A stretch of 64,000 bases of DNA from Zarea fungicola (Eukaryota > Ascomycota > Sordariomycetes > Hypocreales > Cordycipitaceae). Position 1 is the stretch's first letter; each line of letters starts with the position of its first letter. Both the position numbers and the translations under genes were made by a program. The stretch is taken from assembly GCA_900169235.1 (NCBI GenBank), contig FWCC01000242.1:25386-89385 (forward strand), given 5' to 3'. Positions 45,068 to 56,417 of this stretch are shown piece after piece. The notes beneath the pieces are model-generated. The model saw nothing but the letters and a program-made list of their open reading frames with translations, was not told the DNA's origin and searched no databases.

Positions 45068-45881
45068 GCTGGCGAGGCTCTTGTGATTCGGGCAAGTTGG
45101 TTGCAGGGGGAAGCAAGTGATATATGAAGGTGGTTAAACAGCGGTGGGCAAGCCGGGGTTGTATATAAAACAACCCAGTCAGACAGGCGGAAGAGGCAAC
45201 AGAGTGGATGCTGTCACTATTGAGTGGTAGGCACGGTTTGTCTACAGTTAGCGCTGGTTGGCTACTGCTAGGCTAAACCTTGTGACCCAGAGGTGAGACG
45301 GCGACGGTGCAGCGCGAGGCCAACGAATGACACCACAGAACGTTTGGTGGGAAACGTTACAAGAGGCGTACAGTGAGTGGTGTGAAACAAAGGCGCGTGC
45401 GGGTTGCGGCGTTGGGGGCACCGGGCTGTGAGGATCGCTTTATTAGTCGGCAGATGGGGCAGGATGTGATATCCAGAGCCCAAGGTGGAAGGTGACTGGC
45501 TGCGCAGTGGCTGGATGGCCCGTAGATAGTCAGGGTAGTGCTGAGCAGCAGGTGCGGGTGTCAGCACTGTGTCTCTGTGGGGAAAAGGGCCGAGCAGCAG
45601 TGAAGGACACAGCAGGACGCTGGAGAAGATTGGTTGGCAGAAACAATGTTTTCGTTTTCGGTTTTCTGACAATACCGCTTGTGAGTAAAAACGGATAATG
45701 AAGGAATCAACTTTGGTGGCTCGAAACCGCTTTTTTTTTTTCCTTCTGATGGAGCAGCAAACGCAAGTGGTGCTGTGGGTTTGGGTGAATGCGGTCTTTT
45801 TTGGCCTTCTGTTGGAGGTGGTAGCACTGGGGCAGGTGCTTGTACTAGCGTGGGTTTGCGTTCGTCGAACAGCGTTTGTGA

Positions 45882-45920
45882 GTGAGTTTGTGGGTGAGTT
45901 TGTGGGTGAGTTTGTGGGTG
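45882..45920. repeat. 12-bp tandem repeat, three copies
   Basis: The unit GTGAGTTTGTGG occurs three times in a row followed by GTG. It lies roughly 815 bp upstream of the minus-strand gene starting at 45067, so in its promoter or leader region. Confidence 0.9.
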
Positions 45921-47391
45921 GCAGCAGAAAAGTTTGTCGAGAATGAGTGTCGAATTCTGGAAAAAGAACAAGGACGGTGTAGAGTCGGAAGGAATCAATG
46001 TAAGATAAATGCGATTGATTTTCGAGGGTCCAAGGAATGCGCGGGCACAGTAACAGGCGATGCGCAAACGAAAGCCTTAGGCGTCGCTTTTGGAAGTGCG
46101 GGTAGCGTACGGCGTTACTTTAGTCGCAGACTAAAGTAAAACGGATTGATCACGTCCGTCAAGGAGAGAAACGGCAGTGAAGAGCAGGACGAAACCAGCG
46201 TTGCGTTTGAGGAAAAGGGCGAAAAGAAAAAGACTGAAGAGAAGTATTCTTGCAAAGAACATGAAGAGGGAAAGAAAAAAGATTCAATGTCTGGGGGTGG
46301 GCAGTGAAAGGCTGGACTAGGGTCTCGCGCTCAAGATCCGTACGCAAGGTACAAAAAGGAAAGAGTGGGAAAAAAGAAACACAAAGTAACTTTTTTCGGC
46401 ACAACCACCGGGGCTGCACAGTTTGGTGGCTTTAGCCCAACAACTGGGTAGATTCACAAGCAAACGGGGACTCATGCATGGGTACAAACGCACTGCAGGG
46501 GAGAGAGCACGGTTTAGAAGGTGCAGCAACAGGGTCCGCAGCAACGATTCACCGTCCAGTTAAGTTGCACGCCACCACCTTGACATGACATCTTGTAAAC
46601 TGTTCAGAGTGTTTACCAGAATGGCCCACTGTCAGTCCCAGTGTATTGCGACTCTCGGAGCCTATCATGGGAGGCGAGAAGCAGGCCGGGACCTCATCCA
46701 GAGCACCGAGATGGAGCAACTCAGGACCAAGTGCCTGACGATAGGCAGGGAACTTTGGTGGACAAAACCAAAAGAGGACTAGATGCCCCTAGGCCAACAG
46801 AACAATCCATAAAATTTCCCAGGTTCTTTGATGTTCCTAGTCACGGCTTTCAACACTTCTTTTTCGGTTGTGTAGGCGAGCCTAACAAAGGGTGGAGCAC
46901 AGAATGGGGCGATCCACCAATAAAAGTCCCTGTTTATTGTGAATGGTGTGCTAGAACGGCGCTAAATAGAAGCCACTGGACCGTGGCGACCAGCCAGCTG
47001 TCGACGGTGCCTGTAGCCTTTGCCCCTGGTGGCCGCCACCCTCACCAGCATCGCTCACAAGGTTACACATGCCTGAGCAAAAACTCTCCTGACAAAGGCG
47101 GTTCATCAAACAGTGCTTGCGGTGGCCTTGGCCCACCGTTTACTATCCAATTCTTTTTTAGAAAACTTAATGAGAAAAATTATCTGACCACTGACCTTCT
47201 GGACTTGTTGGTCAGTTTACAAGAGTCATTGCCAGCCGCTAGCAGTTGCAAGAATCTTAACTCTGCACGGAGTACTTAGGCGTGCTCCGAAAGGTACCGA
47301 GCCGTCCCACAGACGCAACAGCCAGCTTGACGGTCGAAGCGAGACATTTTCCGGGTCGTGGTCTCTGCATTTCACATGCTGACTGCTTTTC

Positions 47392-47418
47392 TTTTTTTTT
47401 AAAAAAAAAAAAAAAAAA
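47392..47418. repeat. T9-A18 homopolymer palindrome
   Basis: Nine T directly followed by eighteen A. It is similar in design to the T-A tract at 17379-17406, but here not between convergent genes. Confidence 0.7.
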
Positions 47419-49260
47419 CGAAGTGCATAGTTAGAATTCACTCACTGTCATGGATAGTACCCTTCCATCTGCGCTTGGTCCTCTATGTATGTCTGCTCAT
47501 GCTTCTTCTGCCCACCAGTGTGCATTGGGCAGCGCAGCTGAACTTTATCAGTATTTGAATTAATCGTACGAATATTACTTGACGGTGAGAATACCAGCAA
47601 GTCTGCCCTGCGAAATGGGTAAATATCCCAGTAGCGTTGCTCGTCGGCGCTACAGAGTTGGGAGTATGTACGTAACTACGGATCACCCGAGTCTTTTCAG
47701 CAAACTAGATATTCCCCAATTTGTTTCTGTCTCGCACTTCCCGTTCCCGCTCCCGGCCCAACCGCGTTTTGCTCTTCTGTATGATTCTATATACTTGGGC
47801 GCATTACCGGGTCTTGTCAAAGTGGCTTTCAACCTGAAGCCTAAAACATGTCAAGTTTCAGGTACCAAGCGGGATGGGCAAGGGTGGTGATGTGGCTTGC
47901 AGGTACCCTCGACGCCAATTTTGCTTTTCAAGGTACAGATTTGCAGCTGTCTGTTTCGTGCCTGCGCAAGCGCCCAACTAGAGCGAACCTGCGCCTCCAC
48001 CACCCCCACCACAGGCCAATGGCTGCGCGTTCCAGCACACCCTGTTGCTGGAAACGTTTTTCTTTGCCTTCTTAATCCCCTGAAGCCATCCTGCTCGCTA
48101 CAATTTAGCACTCAGGCGTTGGTGGGAGACTATTGACTGCATATGCATGCTCTTAAAGGCGCTTTATCACCAAGACGGAGCCGCAATGTGCTACACCAGT
48201 AGTTTACACCTTGGCTCACCAATTGCAGTCTTGTAGTTCTCTCTATGTAACTATTTTTCATCCCCAATACTCGATTCCGGCTCGTAGCCACGCTCTCGTT
48301 GGGCAGTGAGGCGCGCATGTTGAACCTACAGAATCTCGCCCGCCTTGCTCCCTTGCATACAAAGGGTACATGTTGAAATGCAGAAAAGCAAAGAGAGACA
48401 GCAGGGTGTGCGGAAATAAGCAAAAACTAAAATGTCCGACGCCACTAGCAATTCTATATCCGTGGCCAGCACTTGTGTAAATTGAGGACTCGGAAGCACG
48501 ACAGGCGGCAGTATCAGAGTAGTTACAAGTGCCGAGACAGTGTTGGCGTTATTGTATACAAACACACTCTTTGCTTGCGCATAGTGCTCTGCCATGTCCT
48601 CTCGCCAACGATCCTGAATAGCATGTCTATTATCTTTCCACCTGCTATCTTCAGATCGATTAGTCTTTGCAACGAACGAGTCTTTGCCATCCTTGCCACA
48701 TCGGCTTAAGGAGCTTATCATAATAACAAATACTGTCATAATTTGCTGCCCTGTAGATATCGTTTCAAGATGGCCCTCGGCGACCGGCCCGCGATCGTCG
48801 ACTACTGCACCGTCCGTCTCACGGCAAGGCACCAACCCCGGCCAATATGAAACACCATGCTGCTTGGCTCTCACCCAACCATTTACTCGTGGCTCTTGAT
48901 TTCTTTTATTACTCGTTGTTTTAAGGGTCCTCCCGCTGTCGAAACTTGTCCTGTGGATTATGCTGGTTCTTTTTTTAGACCTGTTACGTCAAAGTACGGA
49001 CTTTGTCCCTCAAACCCTGGCAAAGTTCCACCTGATATGCATCATTGTAGGAGAGATCCAGGCTGCATAACCAATCTGCACTTGCATAGTCATGCACATC
49101 TCAAAGACCATTGATAAAGCTTCATGAATTTATTAGATACATGATTTTGTGCCGCTTGATGGCAATCTTATGTATTGAACACGTTTAATTTCACTTTTTT
49201 GTTCCAAATCACTCCGTGAGCCAGAAAACATGATGCAACTACCAAATTGGTTTGCGAAAT

Positions 49261-50982
49261 TTACGCTTCATCCATGGACTGATCCTCGTCCTCGTCTTCA
49301 TCTTCATCATCATCATCGTCCTCATCACCCTCTCCGCCAGCGCCGGCCTCATCACCTTCCTCCTCTGACTCGCTCGAACTGCTTTCGTCGTCGTCAACAC
49401 CAACAAGGCGGTCCTCCACGTCTCCTCTTGACTCCGGCACACGCTCTGCAAAGGCCTTGCGAACAGAGGCGTTGGTGCTCGTGTCCCATACCTGCATGCT
49501 ACCAGAGCTACCCGCCACTGCCAGGCGGAAGCCAACCTCGGCATCGGGAGCAAACGTCGTCGCAAAGACTTTACCCACATCCAGATTGCGCGAAACCACC
49601 ATGGACGGTCCGTTGGCCTGAATGTTCCATAGCTTGACCGTTCTGTCCGTAGATCCGGTGGCCATGAAGCCCGGGATGATGGGGTTAATGTCAAACGACG
49701 ACACAGACTCGTCATGCGCTTGTAATGTCCATACAGACTTGCTCGCGGCGGGGTTTGCAGGTGCGTTGCGCACATCGTAGTAGTGAACAGCGCCGCCTTC
49801 TGTAGAGACGAAGAAGTAGTTTTGGTCGTGCGGGTTCCATTTGACGTTCTCAACGTCGCTTTCCACGCCCCAGCATGGTGCCTTGGCATCGGGCGCGCGC
49901 ATATCGGCCGCAACAATGGTGCGGTCGTAACTACCACTCAGGAGGACGGTGGGTTCTGCCGTATGCCATGCCAGCGAGCAGACCTTGTCGGTGTGGTGGG
50001 AATATGACTTGGCGCACTTGGCCGTGTTGAGATCCCACAGTTTGACCGTCTTGTCAGCTGAAGCCGAGGCCAGGAGGTTTCGGTGTTTACGGTTGGCGGC
50101 CAGAGCTAGCACGGCATCAACGTGGTAGTTGTCGTTAGCCTTCTTCTTTGACTTCTTCTTAACCTTGAGAATGCTGGGATTGGCATCGGCACTGGGTCCC
50201 AGGATGGCGTTGGGATACATCGCATCAATGGTATCTAGATCCCAGATTTCGATGTCTGGGTCCATGGTCGCCACAGCTACCGAGTTGCCGCGTGTTTCCG
50301 TACCCTCAGTACCATTGTTACTGACTTGCATGTCAAGCCACTCGACAGCCAGAGGAATTGCCGGCAGCATAATATCGTGGTGAACGTAAAGGTTATCGTT
50401 TGCATCCTCGTAAACATATACCTCCAGATGTGCCATCTCGTCCTCAACCTTGGCGGAAAGAATTAGGTTATCGGTAGCAAGGATCTGGATATCCTCCTCT
50501 TCCTCGTCCTCCTCGTTTTGGAGTGTAATATACGGGTCCTCCTTGTTGTCTTCATAGTATGCCAGCGATTTAAGATTGCCAAACATGCTGAGGCCCTTGA
50601 CTTCCTGGGTAGGGTTTGTTTCTTCATCATCGTCGTAGTCGTCCAAGTTGTACTTCTTCAAGTCTTCGTCGTCGTTATAGCTTTTGGCAGTTAGCGCATG
50701 AATGTTTTAAAGAAGATACAAATAAACCCACTTAGTCGTCGACTTCTTGCTCTTCTTATTCTTCTTGGACTCCTTTGCCGGAGCTTCATCGACCATGGCG
50801 TCGTCGTCAGCATCCTGGCCCTCCTTCTCTTGTGCTTCTTTGAGGTCGTCCTCGGCGTCGTCCAACTGGAGCTTGGCCAGTTCCGCTATTCTCTCATACT
50901 CTGCCTCGTCCAAGGTATATTTCTGAGGAAACGGAGCAGCGAATCCCCTTGGGACCCACTGGGCAGCCGTAATCATCGACAT
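49261..50982 (-). CDS. PWP1: PWP1-like WD40 ribosome-biogenesis protein
   Basis: Two exons: 50982-50732 and 50680-49261 on the minus strand (intron 51 nt with a GCTAAC branch), coding for 556 residues. I start at the ATG at 50982 (MSMITAAQWVPRGFAAP), the conserved PWP1 N-terminus; the frame is open further upstream but into the divergent promoter. An acidic/basic linker is followed by WD40 repeats: SASADKTVKLWDLNTAKC, LLSGSYDRTIVAADMRAP, and ATGSTDRTVKLWNIQ among them. A strongly acidic tail (about the last 45 residues) closes the protein. Yeast Pwp1 is a nucleolar factor for 60S subunit assembly and processing of 25S/5.8S precursors; in animals it also links growth signals to rDNA transcription. 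The role is inferred from family and architecture. Confidence 0.95.
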
Positions 50983-51231
50983 TTTGAGTGCTTCGGGATT
51001 TGCAGGAAAATACAATATGTCGTGGTTGAGGCCCAAGATTTTAGCAGACGTGGGGTCCTCCCACCGACTTCCAAAAATTTCAGCGGGGCTACTGCTTATC
51101 GATAGTGCTAACTCCAAATCCGCAGCCAAGACTGGGCCAGTCGAGGCAACGCGCCAGACAGAACCCACGACGAGCATCTTTTCGAGCCTTCGTCTACAGC
51201 ACTTTGGGAAGCAATCGTTTCGAGCATCAAG
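50983..51231. promoter_or_regulatory. Short divergent promoter shared by PWP1 and PRP16
   Basis: Only 249 bp separate the two start codons, so both core promoters must overlap here. No TATA box is evident. The PWP1 frame stays open across most of the region, which by itself does not make it coding. Confidence 0.65.
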
Positions 51232-54165
51232 ATGGGAGAAGAGCGAGAGTATGATGGGTATAACCCAAAACGCCGCCGTCTAGAGGGTACACACTCCAAC
51301 AATCGATTCCACAACGACTCCGGAGGGTCAACACCACGCTCCCAATCTCGCTATGCGCCGACGCCTCCCCGCCAGCCGGACAACGATCAGAAGCCGGCAG
51401 AGGAGGACTGGAAAGTCTTGGATAGGGACTGGTACATGCAGGACGAGTTTGGTGGGCACGCCTTTGGCGATGAAACACACAATCCTTTTGCGTCCTATGA
51501 GACCTCGCCCTGGGAGGCGCAACAGCTCGAGTCGGCCAAGGCCGAAAAGATGGCCAGCCGGTACGATGCGCGGCAAGAGCAGCGCCGCAAGGAAAATGAC
51601 GCGTGGGAGACGAACCGAATGCTAGTCTCTGGCGTGGCCCAGCGACGCGACATGGCGTCCGACTTTGACGACCAAGAAACTACCCGTGTCCATCTTCTGG
51701 TCCACGAGCTACGCCCGCCTTTCCTGGATGGCCGCACAATCTTTACAAAGCAGCTGGAGCCGGTCCCAGCTGTCCGAGATTACCAAAGCGATATGGCAGT
51801 CTTTAGTCGAAAGGGAAGCAAGGCTGTCAAAGAGGCTAGGCAGCAGCGAGAGCGACAGAAGCAAGCACAGCAAGCGACAAGCTTGGCGGGCACCGCACTC
51901 GGAAATATCATGGGTGCGAAAGAAGATGATGGTGATAGCGCTCTGCCAGCTCCGGTGGAGGCGGATGCCGAAAATTCTAACCGCAGCGGAAGTAAATTTA
52001 GCTCTCACATGAAGAAGGCAGAAGGCGCGAGTGACTTCAGTCGAAGCAAGACCCTGCGAGAACAACGAGAATTCTTACCGGCTTTTGCTGTACGTGAGGA
52101 GCTACTACGAGTGATTCGAGAAAATCAAGTGACCATTGTCATTGGAGAGACTGGCTCAGGAAAAACGACACAGCTCACACAGTTCCTTTACGAGGACGGC
52201 TACGCCAAGACGGGCATGATTGCCTGCACCCAGCCACGCCGTGTTGCGGCCATGAGTGTCGCCAAACGTGTAGCAGAAGAGATGGACGTTGAGTTAGGAA
52301 CTACCGTCGGTTACTCTATCCGTTTCGAGGATGTCACAAGCAAGGACACGGAAATCAAGTACATGACTGAGGGTATCCTGCTGCAGCACTCTCTCACGGA
52401 GCCGGACTTGGACAGATATTCGTGCATCATCATGGACGAGGCTCACGAGCGTGCTCTCAATACTGACATACTATTTGGGCTGTTCAAGAAAATTTTGGCG
52501 CGCAGGCGCGACTTGAAACTGATTGTGACCTCGGCCACCATGAACGCGAAGCGCTTTTCCGAGTTCTTTGGCAATGCGCCAGAATTCACTATTCCCGGAA
52601 GAACCTTTCCTGTCGACGTCATGTTCCATCGCTCACCGGTCGAAGATTACGTCGACCAGGCTGTCCAACAAGTTCTCGCCATCCACGTCTCCATGGATCC
52701 AGGTGACATTCTTGTGTTCATGACTGGTCAGGAGGATATCGAAATCACATGCGAACTTGTACAAAAACGGCTCGATGCGCTCAATGATCCACCTAAGCTG
52801 AGCATTCTGCCAATCTATAGTCAGATGCCGGCTGACTTGCAGTCCAAGATTTTTGACCGTGCAGAGCCTGGAGTTCGCAAATGTGTAGTTGCGACAAATA
52901 TTGCCGAGACCAGTTTAACAGTTGACGGTATCAAGTACGTGGTAGATGCAGGCTACTCCAAGATGAAAGTGTACAACCCAAAGATGGGCATGGACACGCT
53001 CCAAATTACCCCTATCTCACAGGCCAATGCCTCACAGCGATCTGGTCGTGCCGGCCGTACCGGCCCGGGCAAGGCTTTCCGTCTTTTTACCGAAAAGGCA
53101 TTCAAGGAGGAGCTGTACCTACAGACGATTCCGGAAATTCAGCGAACCAATCTCGCCAATACAGTTCTGATGCTCAAGTCGCTCGGCGTCAAGGAACTGC
53201 TCGAATTTGACTTTATGGATCCCCCGCCGCAAGATACCATCTCCACGTCCATGTTTGACCTCTGGGCGCTCGGTGCTCTCGACAATCTTGGTGAGCTCAC
53301 CGAAATCGGTCGCAAGATGAGCGCATACCCTATGGATCCGTCCCTTGCCAAGCTCCTCATCATGGCCGACCAATACGGCTGCAGTGAAGAGATGATTACC
53401 ATCGTCTCGATGCTCTCCGTCCCCAACGTCTTTTATCGTCCCAAGGAGCGCCAGGACGAAGCTGACACGCAGCGCGAAAAATTTTGGGTCCACGAGTCGG
53501 ACCATCTCACCTATCTTCAAGTCTATCAGGCGTGGAAGGCCAACGGCTTCTCTGACGGCTGGTGCATCAAGCATTTCCTGCACTCCAAGTCGCTGCGCCG
53601 CGCCAAGGAGATTCGTGAGCAGCTCCTCGATATTGCGCGCATGCAAAAGATGCAACTCTCCAGCTGTGGCATGGATTGGGACATGATTCGCAAGTGCATC
53701 TGTTCAGGGTACTACCATCAGGCGGCAAAATACAAAGGATCTGGCGAATACGTCAACCTGCGCACGAATCTGCCGGTACAGCTACACCCAACGAGCGCGC
53801 TGTACGCGGGCCACCCACCTGATTACGTCGTCTACCACGAGCTAGTGCTCACGTCCAAGGTGTATGTCTCAACGGTGACGGCAGTAGATCCACACTGGTT
53901 GGCGGATCTGGGCGGTGTGTTCTACTCAGTCAAGGAAAAAGTTTATTCTGCGCGTGAGAAGCGGATAACAGAGACGGAGTTTAATCGGAAAATGGAGATT
54001 GAGGCCAAGATGGCTGAGGATAAACGTCGTGAGGAGATTAGGCTCCAGGCTGAGGCCGAGAGGGCAAGCATGGTTAAGAAGAAGACGGATGCGAACGGTA
54101 AGAAGTTTGTAACGCAGGGAGCTGTGAAGAAGCCGGTTGTTAAGAGAAGGGGGAGAGGATTTTGA
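51232..54165 (+). CDS. PRP16: DEAH-box pre-mRNA splicing helicase PRP16
   Basis: Uninterrupted frame of 977 residues. The N-terminal part has the Prp16/DHX38 mark [16 protein letters not shown] (about 67-82) and an Arg/Glu-rich low-complexity region. The helicase core carries motif [10 protein letters not shown] (305-313), the DEAH box (402-405), SAT (434-436) and motif [10 protein letters not shown] (602-609), with [15 protein letters not shown] as motif Ia. The winged-helix, ratchet (HA2) and OB-fold regions follow to about residue 900, then a basic tail. Prp16 is an ATP-dependent helicase that remodels the spliceosome after the first catalytic step, before exon ligation, in the nucleus. 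The DWYM signature separates it from Prp2, Prp22 and Prp43. The start at 51232 gives [19 protein letters not shown], in keeping with relatives. Confidence 0.96.
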   Translation: MGEEREYDGYNPKRRRLEGTHSNNRFHNDSGGSTPRSQSRYAPTPPRQPDNDQKPAEEDWKVLDRDWYMQDEFGGHAFGDETHNPFASYETSPWEAQQLESAKAEKMASRYDARQEQRRKENDAWETNRMLVSGVAQRRDMASDFDDQETTRVHLLVHELRPPFLDGRTIFTKQLEPVPAVRDYQSDMAVFSRKGSKAVKEARQQRERQKQAQQATSLAGTALGNIMGAKEDDGDSALPAPVEADAENSNRSGSKFSSHMKKAEGASDFSRSKTLREQREFLPAFAVREELLRVIRENQVTIVIGETGSGKTTQLTQFLYEDGYAKTGMIACTQPRRVAAMSVAKRVAEEMDVELGTTVGYSIRFEDVTSKDTEIKYMTEGILLQHSLTEPDLDRYSCIIMDEAHERALNTDILFGLFKKILARRRDLKLIVTSATMNAKRFSEFFGNAPEFTIPGRTFPVDVMFHRSPVEDYVDQAVQQVLAIHVSMDPGDILVFMTGQEDIEITCELVQKRLDALNDPPKLSILPIYSQMPADLQSKIFDRAEPGVRKCVVATNIAETSLTVDGIKYVVDAGYSKMKVYNPKMGMDTLQITPISQANASQRSGRAGRTGPGKAFRLFTEKAFKEELYLQTIPEIQRTNLANTVLMLKSLGVKELLEFDFMDPPPQDTISTSMFDLWALGALDNLGELTEIGRKMSAYPMDPSLAKLLIMADQYGCSEEMITIVSMLSVPNVFYRPKERQDEADTQREKFWVHESDHLTYLQVYQAWKANGFSDGWCIKHFLHSKSLRRAKEIREQLLDIARMQKMQLSSCGMDWDMIRKCICSGYYHQAAKYKGSGEYVNLRTNLPVQLHPTSALYAGHPPDYVVYHELVLTSKVYVSTVTAVDPHWLADLGGVFYSVKEKVYSAREKRITETEFNRKMEIEAKMAEDKRREEIRLQAEAERASMVKKKTDANGKKFVTQGAVKKPVVKRRGRGF

Positions 54166-54338
54166 AAAGAAAGAAAAAACTACAATCAAGATATAGAGCA
54201 AGTGTGTACAGGTATATGTCCATGCTTTCTTGGCATTTAGCGTCGTGGCGTTGGCTGGGTTTAGAATTTATTATTTCACATCAGACATGCGTAGCATTGT
54301 GTTTTGGTTTACTTTTAGCATTTTGTTATTTTCCGATT

Positions 54339-54882
54339 TCAGCGTCGTACTGCAAATTCGACGTCATCGGTGATGACTTCGCGGGGCTCCTGTGTAAGCT
54401 TGACGACGATGGCACTGCTGGGCCCTCTGTCGACATCTTGCATAAGCTTGTCTACTTGAGCGTCATCTCCTTGTGCTTCCCCTTCAACCTAGAGTAGCAT
54501 GTTTAGCAATCAATGGTGTTCGTTGTACTACCGCGATGTGATGCAATACCGTACCTTGTTGTCTGATGTGTTGCGACACCAGCCTGTCAGACCATAAGCC
54601 TGCGCCTTCTTTCGGGTAAAGTATCTGATATAATAGATCTGAGTAAGTGATTAGCTCTTCTTTTTTAAGTTCAGAGACATCAATGTCAGAGTCATGACGT
54701 ACCGGAAGCCAACGCCTGAAAACAAAAGCTGTGTCAAATGCTTTTGCTAGAATGTCGATATGCCTATCCCGTAACTTACCCTGCACAGTGCCGCCATGGG
54801 CAACAAAGTAGACCTGCACCAATATCAATAAAGGGAAATGGTTAGCGGTGTCAAGGAAGGATCTAATCACCCGTTTAATCAT
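54339..54882 (-). CDS. Acylphosphatase, five small exons
   Basis: Five exons on the minus strand: 54882-54871 (12 nt), 54813-54780 (34 nt), 54715-54703 (13 nt), 54624-54555 (70 nt) and 54488-54339 (150 nt). Introns are 57, 64, 78 and 66 nt. All joins keep frame and yield 92 residues, the normal family length. The joined protein shows the acylphosphatase signature: VYFVAHGGTVQGVGFRYFT with the phosphate-binding Arg20, GWCRN with the catalytic Asn38, then NKVEGEAQG and DVDRGP. The enzyme hydrolyses acyl phosphates such as 1,3-bisphosphoglycerate in the cytosol. The relaxed first donor (GTGATT) and the tiny exons 1 and 3 explain why no single frame displays the gene. It converges on PRP16 (173 bp between stops) and diverges from the Tls1 gene. 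The protein match makes exons 2-5 nearly certain; exon 1 (MIKR) is likely. Confidence 0.93.
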
Positions 54883-55143
54883 TTAAATAAGTATGTTCAA
54901 TAGTGTCGTATGATGGTTTGCGGAGCCATGTACGATGATCTTGGAATCGTTAGCGCGCGGAGTACCTAAACCATGGGCCGGCCCCGCATATTTTTAAACG
55001 TGCACACCACAATCAACAGAGGGAGCAACGGTGCAAAGCACCTTCTTCATCCCTCCCCTCCCTCCATCCAGTATTCCACAGTCTATTCACTTCACTTAGT
55101 TGCTTTTCCAGACCAACTGCATTACACACCCACCCCATTATAG
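54883..55143. promoter_or_regulatory. Short divergent promoter shared by acylphosphatase and Tls1 genes
   Basis: 261 bp between two start codons. Toward the Tls1 gene (about 55030-55140) the plus strand is C/T-rich. No specific binding site was recognised. Confidence 0.6.
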
Positions 55144-56417
55144 ATGGAGCCGGATGAGACATCTGCGGCAGGTGGCGATGGCACCGTCCGCTTCAAGCAC
55201 AAGAAGCGCAAAACACTTCGCCAGCGAGTCGACGGTGATTTCGAGCCAACCAGCGTTCCACAGCAGAGCACGCCTGTCCCGGCCGCCGCCGCAAGAGACA
55301 CAGCAGACGGCAGCGAAGATGATGACGATGGCCTTAATGACTTACTAGATACGTCAGCCGTGCAAGCCGCGCTGAAGCTGCGACAAACGCGCAGCAAGAA
55401 CCGCTTCCGCCGCGGCGGCGTCGCTTTCGGTCTCCATGAGGAAGGGGCCACGACAGCTGGCGATGCAGACACCGAGATGGGCTTGGTCGTCCGCGAAAGT
55501 GAGCAGCTGATCGCTGCCGCACAAGGTCTTCCCGATCGATTCATGCACCAAACCGGCTTCGTCGCGGACGCCAACGACAGACACATGTTCGCTCCCCAAC
55601 TCTCCCGGTCCCATTCTTCATAAAGTTAAGATAAAGAAGCTAATCATTTAGGATGGCATATGTAGAATCCCGTCTATCAAATCGCGCCGGCGACTCCAAA
55701 ACAGCCACTGAAGACGGCGCCAACTCGACACCTCAACATCAACAACTGCAACATCAACAAGTAAACTCCCGACGGCAGGGTATACCAGGGACAGTGCAAA
55801 CGGGCCAGTCGACGACGAGCTGGACAAAACTCGTCGAGGTAAAGGTGCCTGCCGACCTGCTGAATTACAGCAATCAACGTCAAGGTGGTGGTCGCAAGCG
55901 CGGCGCGCCGCCAGGGCAAACCGGCGATGCGACCAAGCAGCCACCACCGGCGCGACGGAGACGGAATCGGCGTGGGAGTGATGATATCAAGCGCGATGAA
56001 ATGGTAGAAGCTTTCCTACACGAAAACAAACGTAAGCCATCACTTTCTCCCTGTACCTGGTTTTTATTCATTCCAGAAAGAAGGCTGACATGATTTTTTT
56101 TAAATCAAAAAGTTGACGTATATGACGTTCCCGCCACGTCAACCACCATCACCGCACAGGACCCCAGCCGTTCCGCCGATGACATCCTGGCTGAGAATTT
56201 CCGCCAGCAGTACATGGACGAGATGGCTCTGCGACGCCAGCGCAGGAGGCCCGCCATCAACCAGCCGCGCGTGACGCAGAAGCAGCAGCTGCATCAGCAG
56301 GCAGTTGCTGCGGGCGAGGTGCTCAAAGGGCCGAAGTTGGGCGGCAGCAGAAACTCCCGCGCTGCCGTACGCGATGCGCTCCTCCAGCAGCAAGAGATGG
56401 CTAAGAGAGCAAAGTGA
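55144..56417 (+). CDS. tls1: Tls1 / C9orf78-family splicing factor
   Basis: Three exons: 55144-55586, 55652-56031 and 56113-56417 (introns 65 and 81 nt), giving 375 residues. The N-terminus (TVRFKHKKRKTLRQRVDG) and the central block GFVADANDRHM joined to MAYVESRLSNR across intron 1 match the family called hepatocellular carcinoma-associated antigen 59, whose members are human C9orf78 and fission-yeast Tls1. These bind the Brr2 helicase and influence splicing, in fission yeast also of telomere-factor transcripts. The rest is charged and disordered with a basic Arg-rich patch (ARRRRNRRG) and a Gln-rich C-terminus. The first donor reads GTTCGC, weaker than the others, but it is the join that restores the conserved HMMAYVE. 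Function is inferred from the family. Confidence 0.88.

Larger units (their letters stand above)
45068..49260. other. Long intergenic region, no supported gene
   Basis: 4.2 kb between two minus-strand genes. It includes a 12-bp tandem repeat (45882-45920), a T9-A18 palindrome (47392-47418) and several ORFs of 130-210 codons (for example 45561-46067 minus, 46641-47279 plus, 48326-48874 minus). None has domain-like composition. The part up to about 46500 is probably promoter and leader of the 44198-45067 gene. Confidence 0.5.

Noticed and set aside
46641..47279. 212-codon plus-strand ORF
   Set aside because: No domain, no start context, mixed composition, and no splice partner that improves it.
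48270..48310. Possible tRNA B-box-like string (CGATTCC within a G/C-rich stretch)
   Set aside because: No matching A-box, acceptor stem or anticodon arm could be built around it. No convincing tRNA was found in the window.
53119..53655. 178-codon minus-strand ORF
   Set aside because: Antisense to the PRP16 helicase; a shadow of its codon use.
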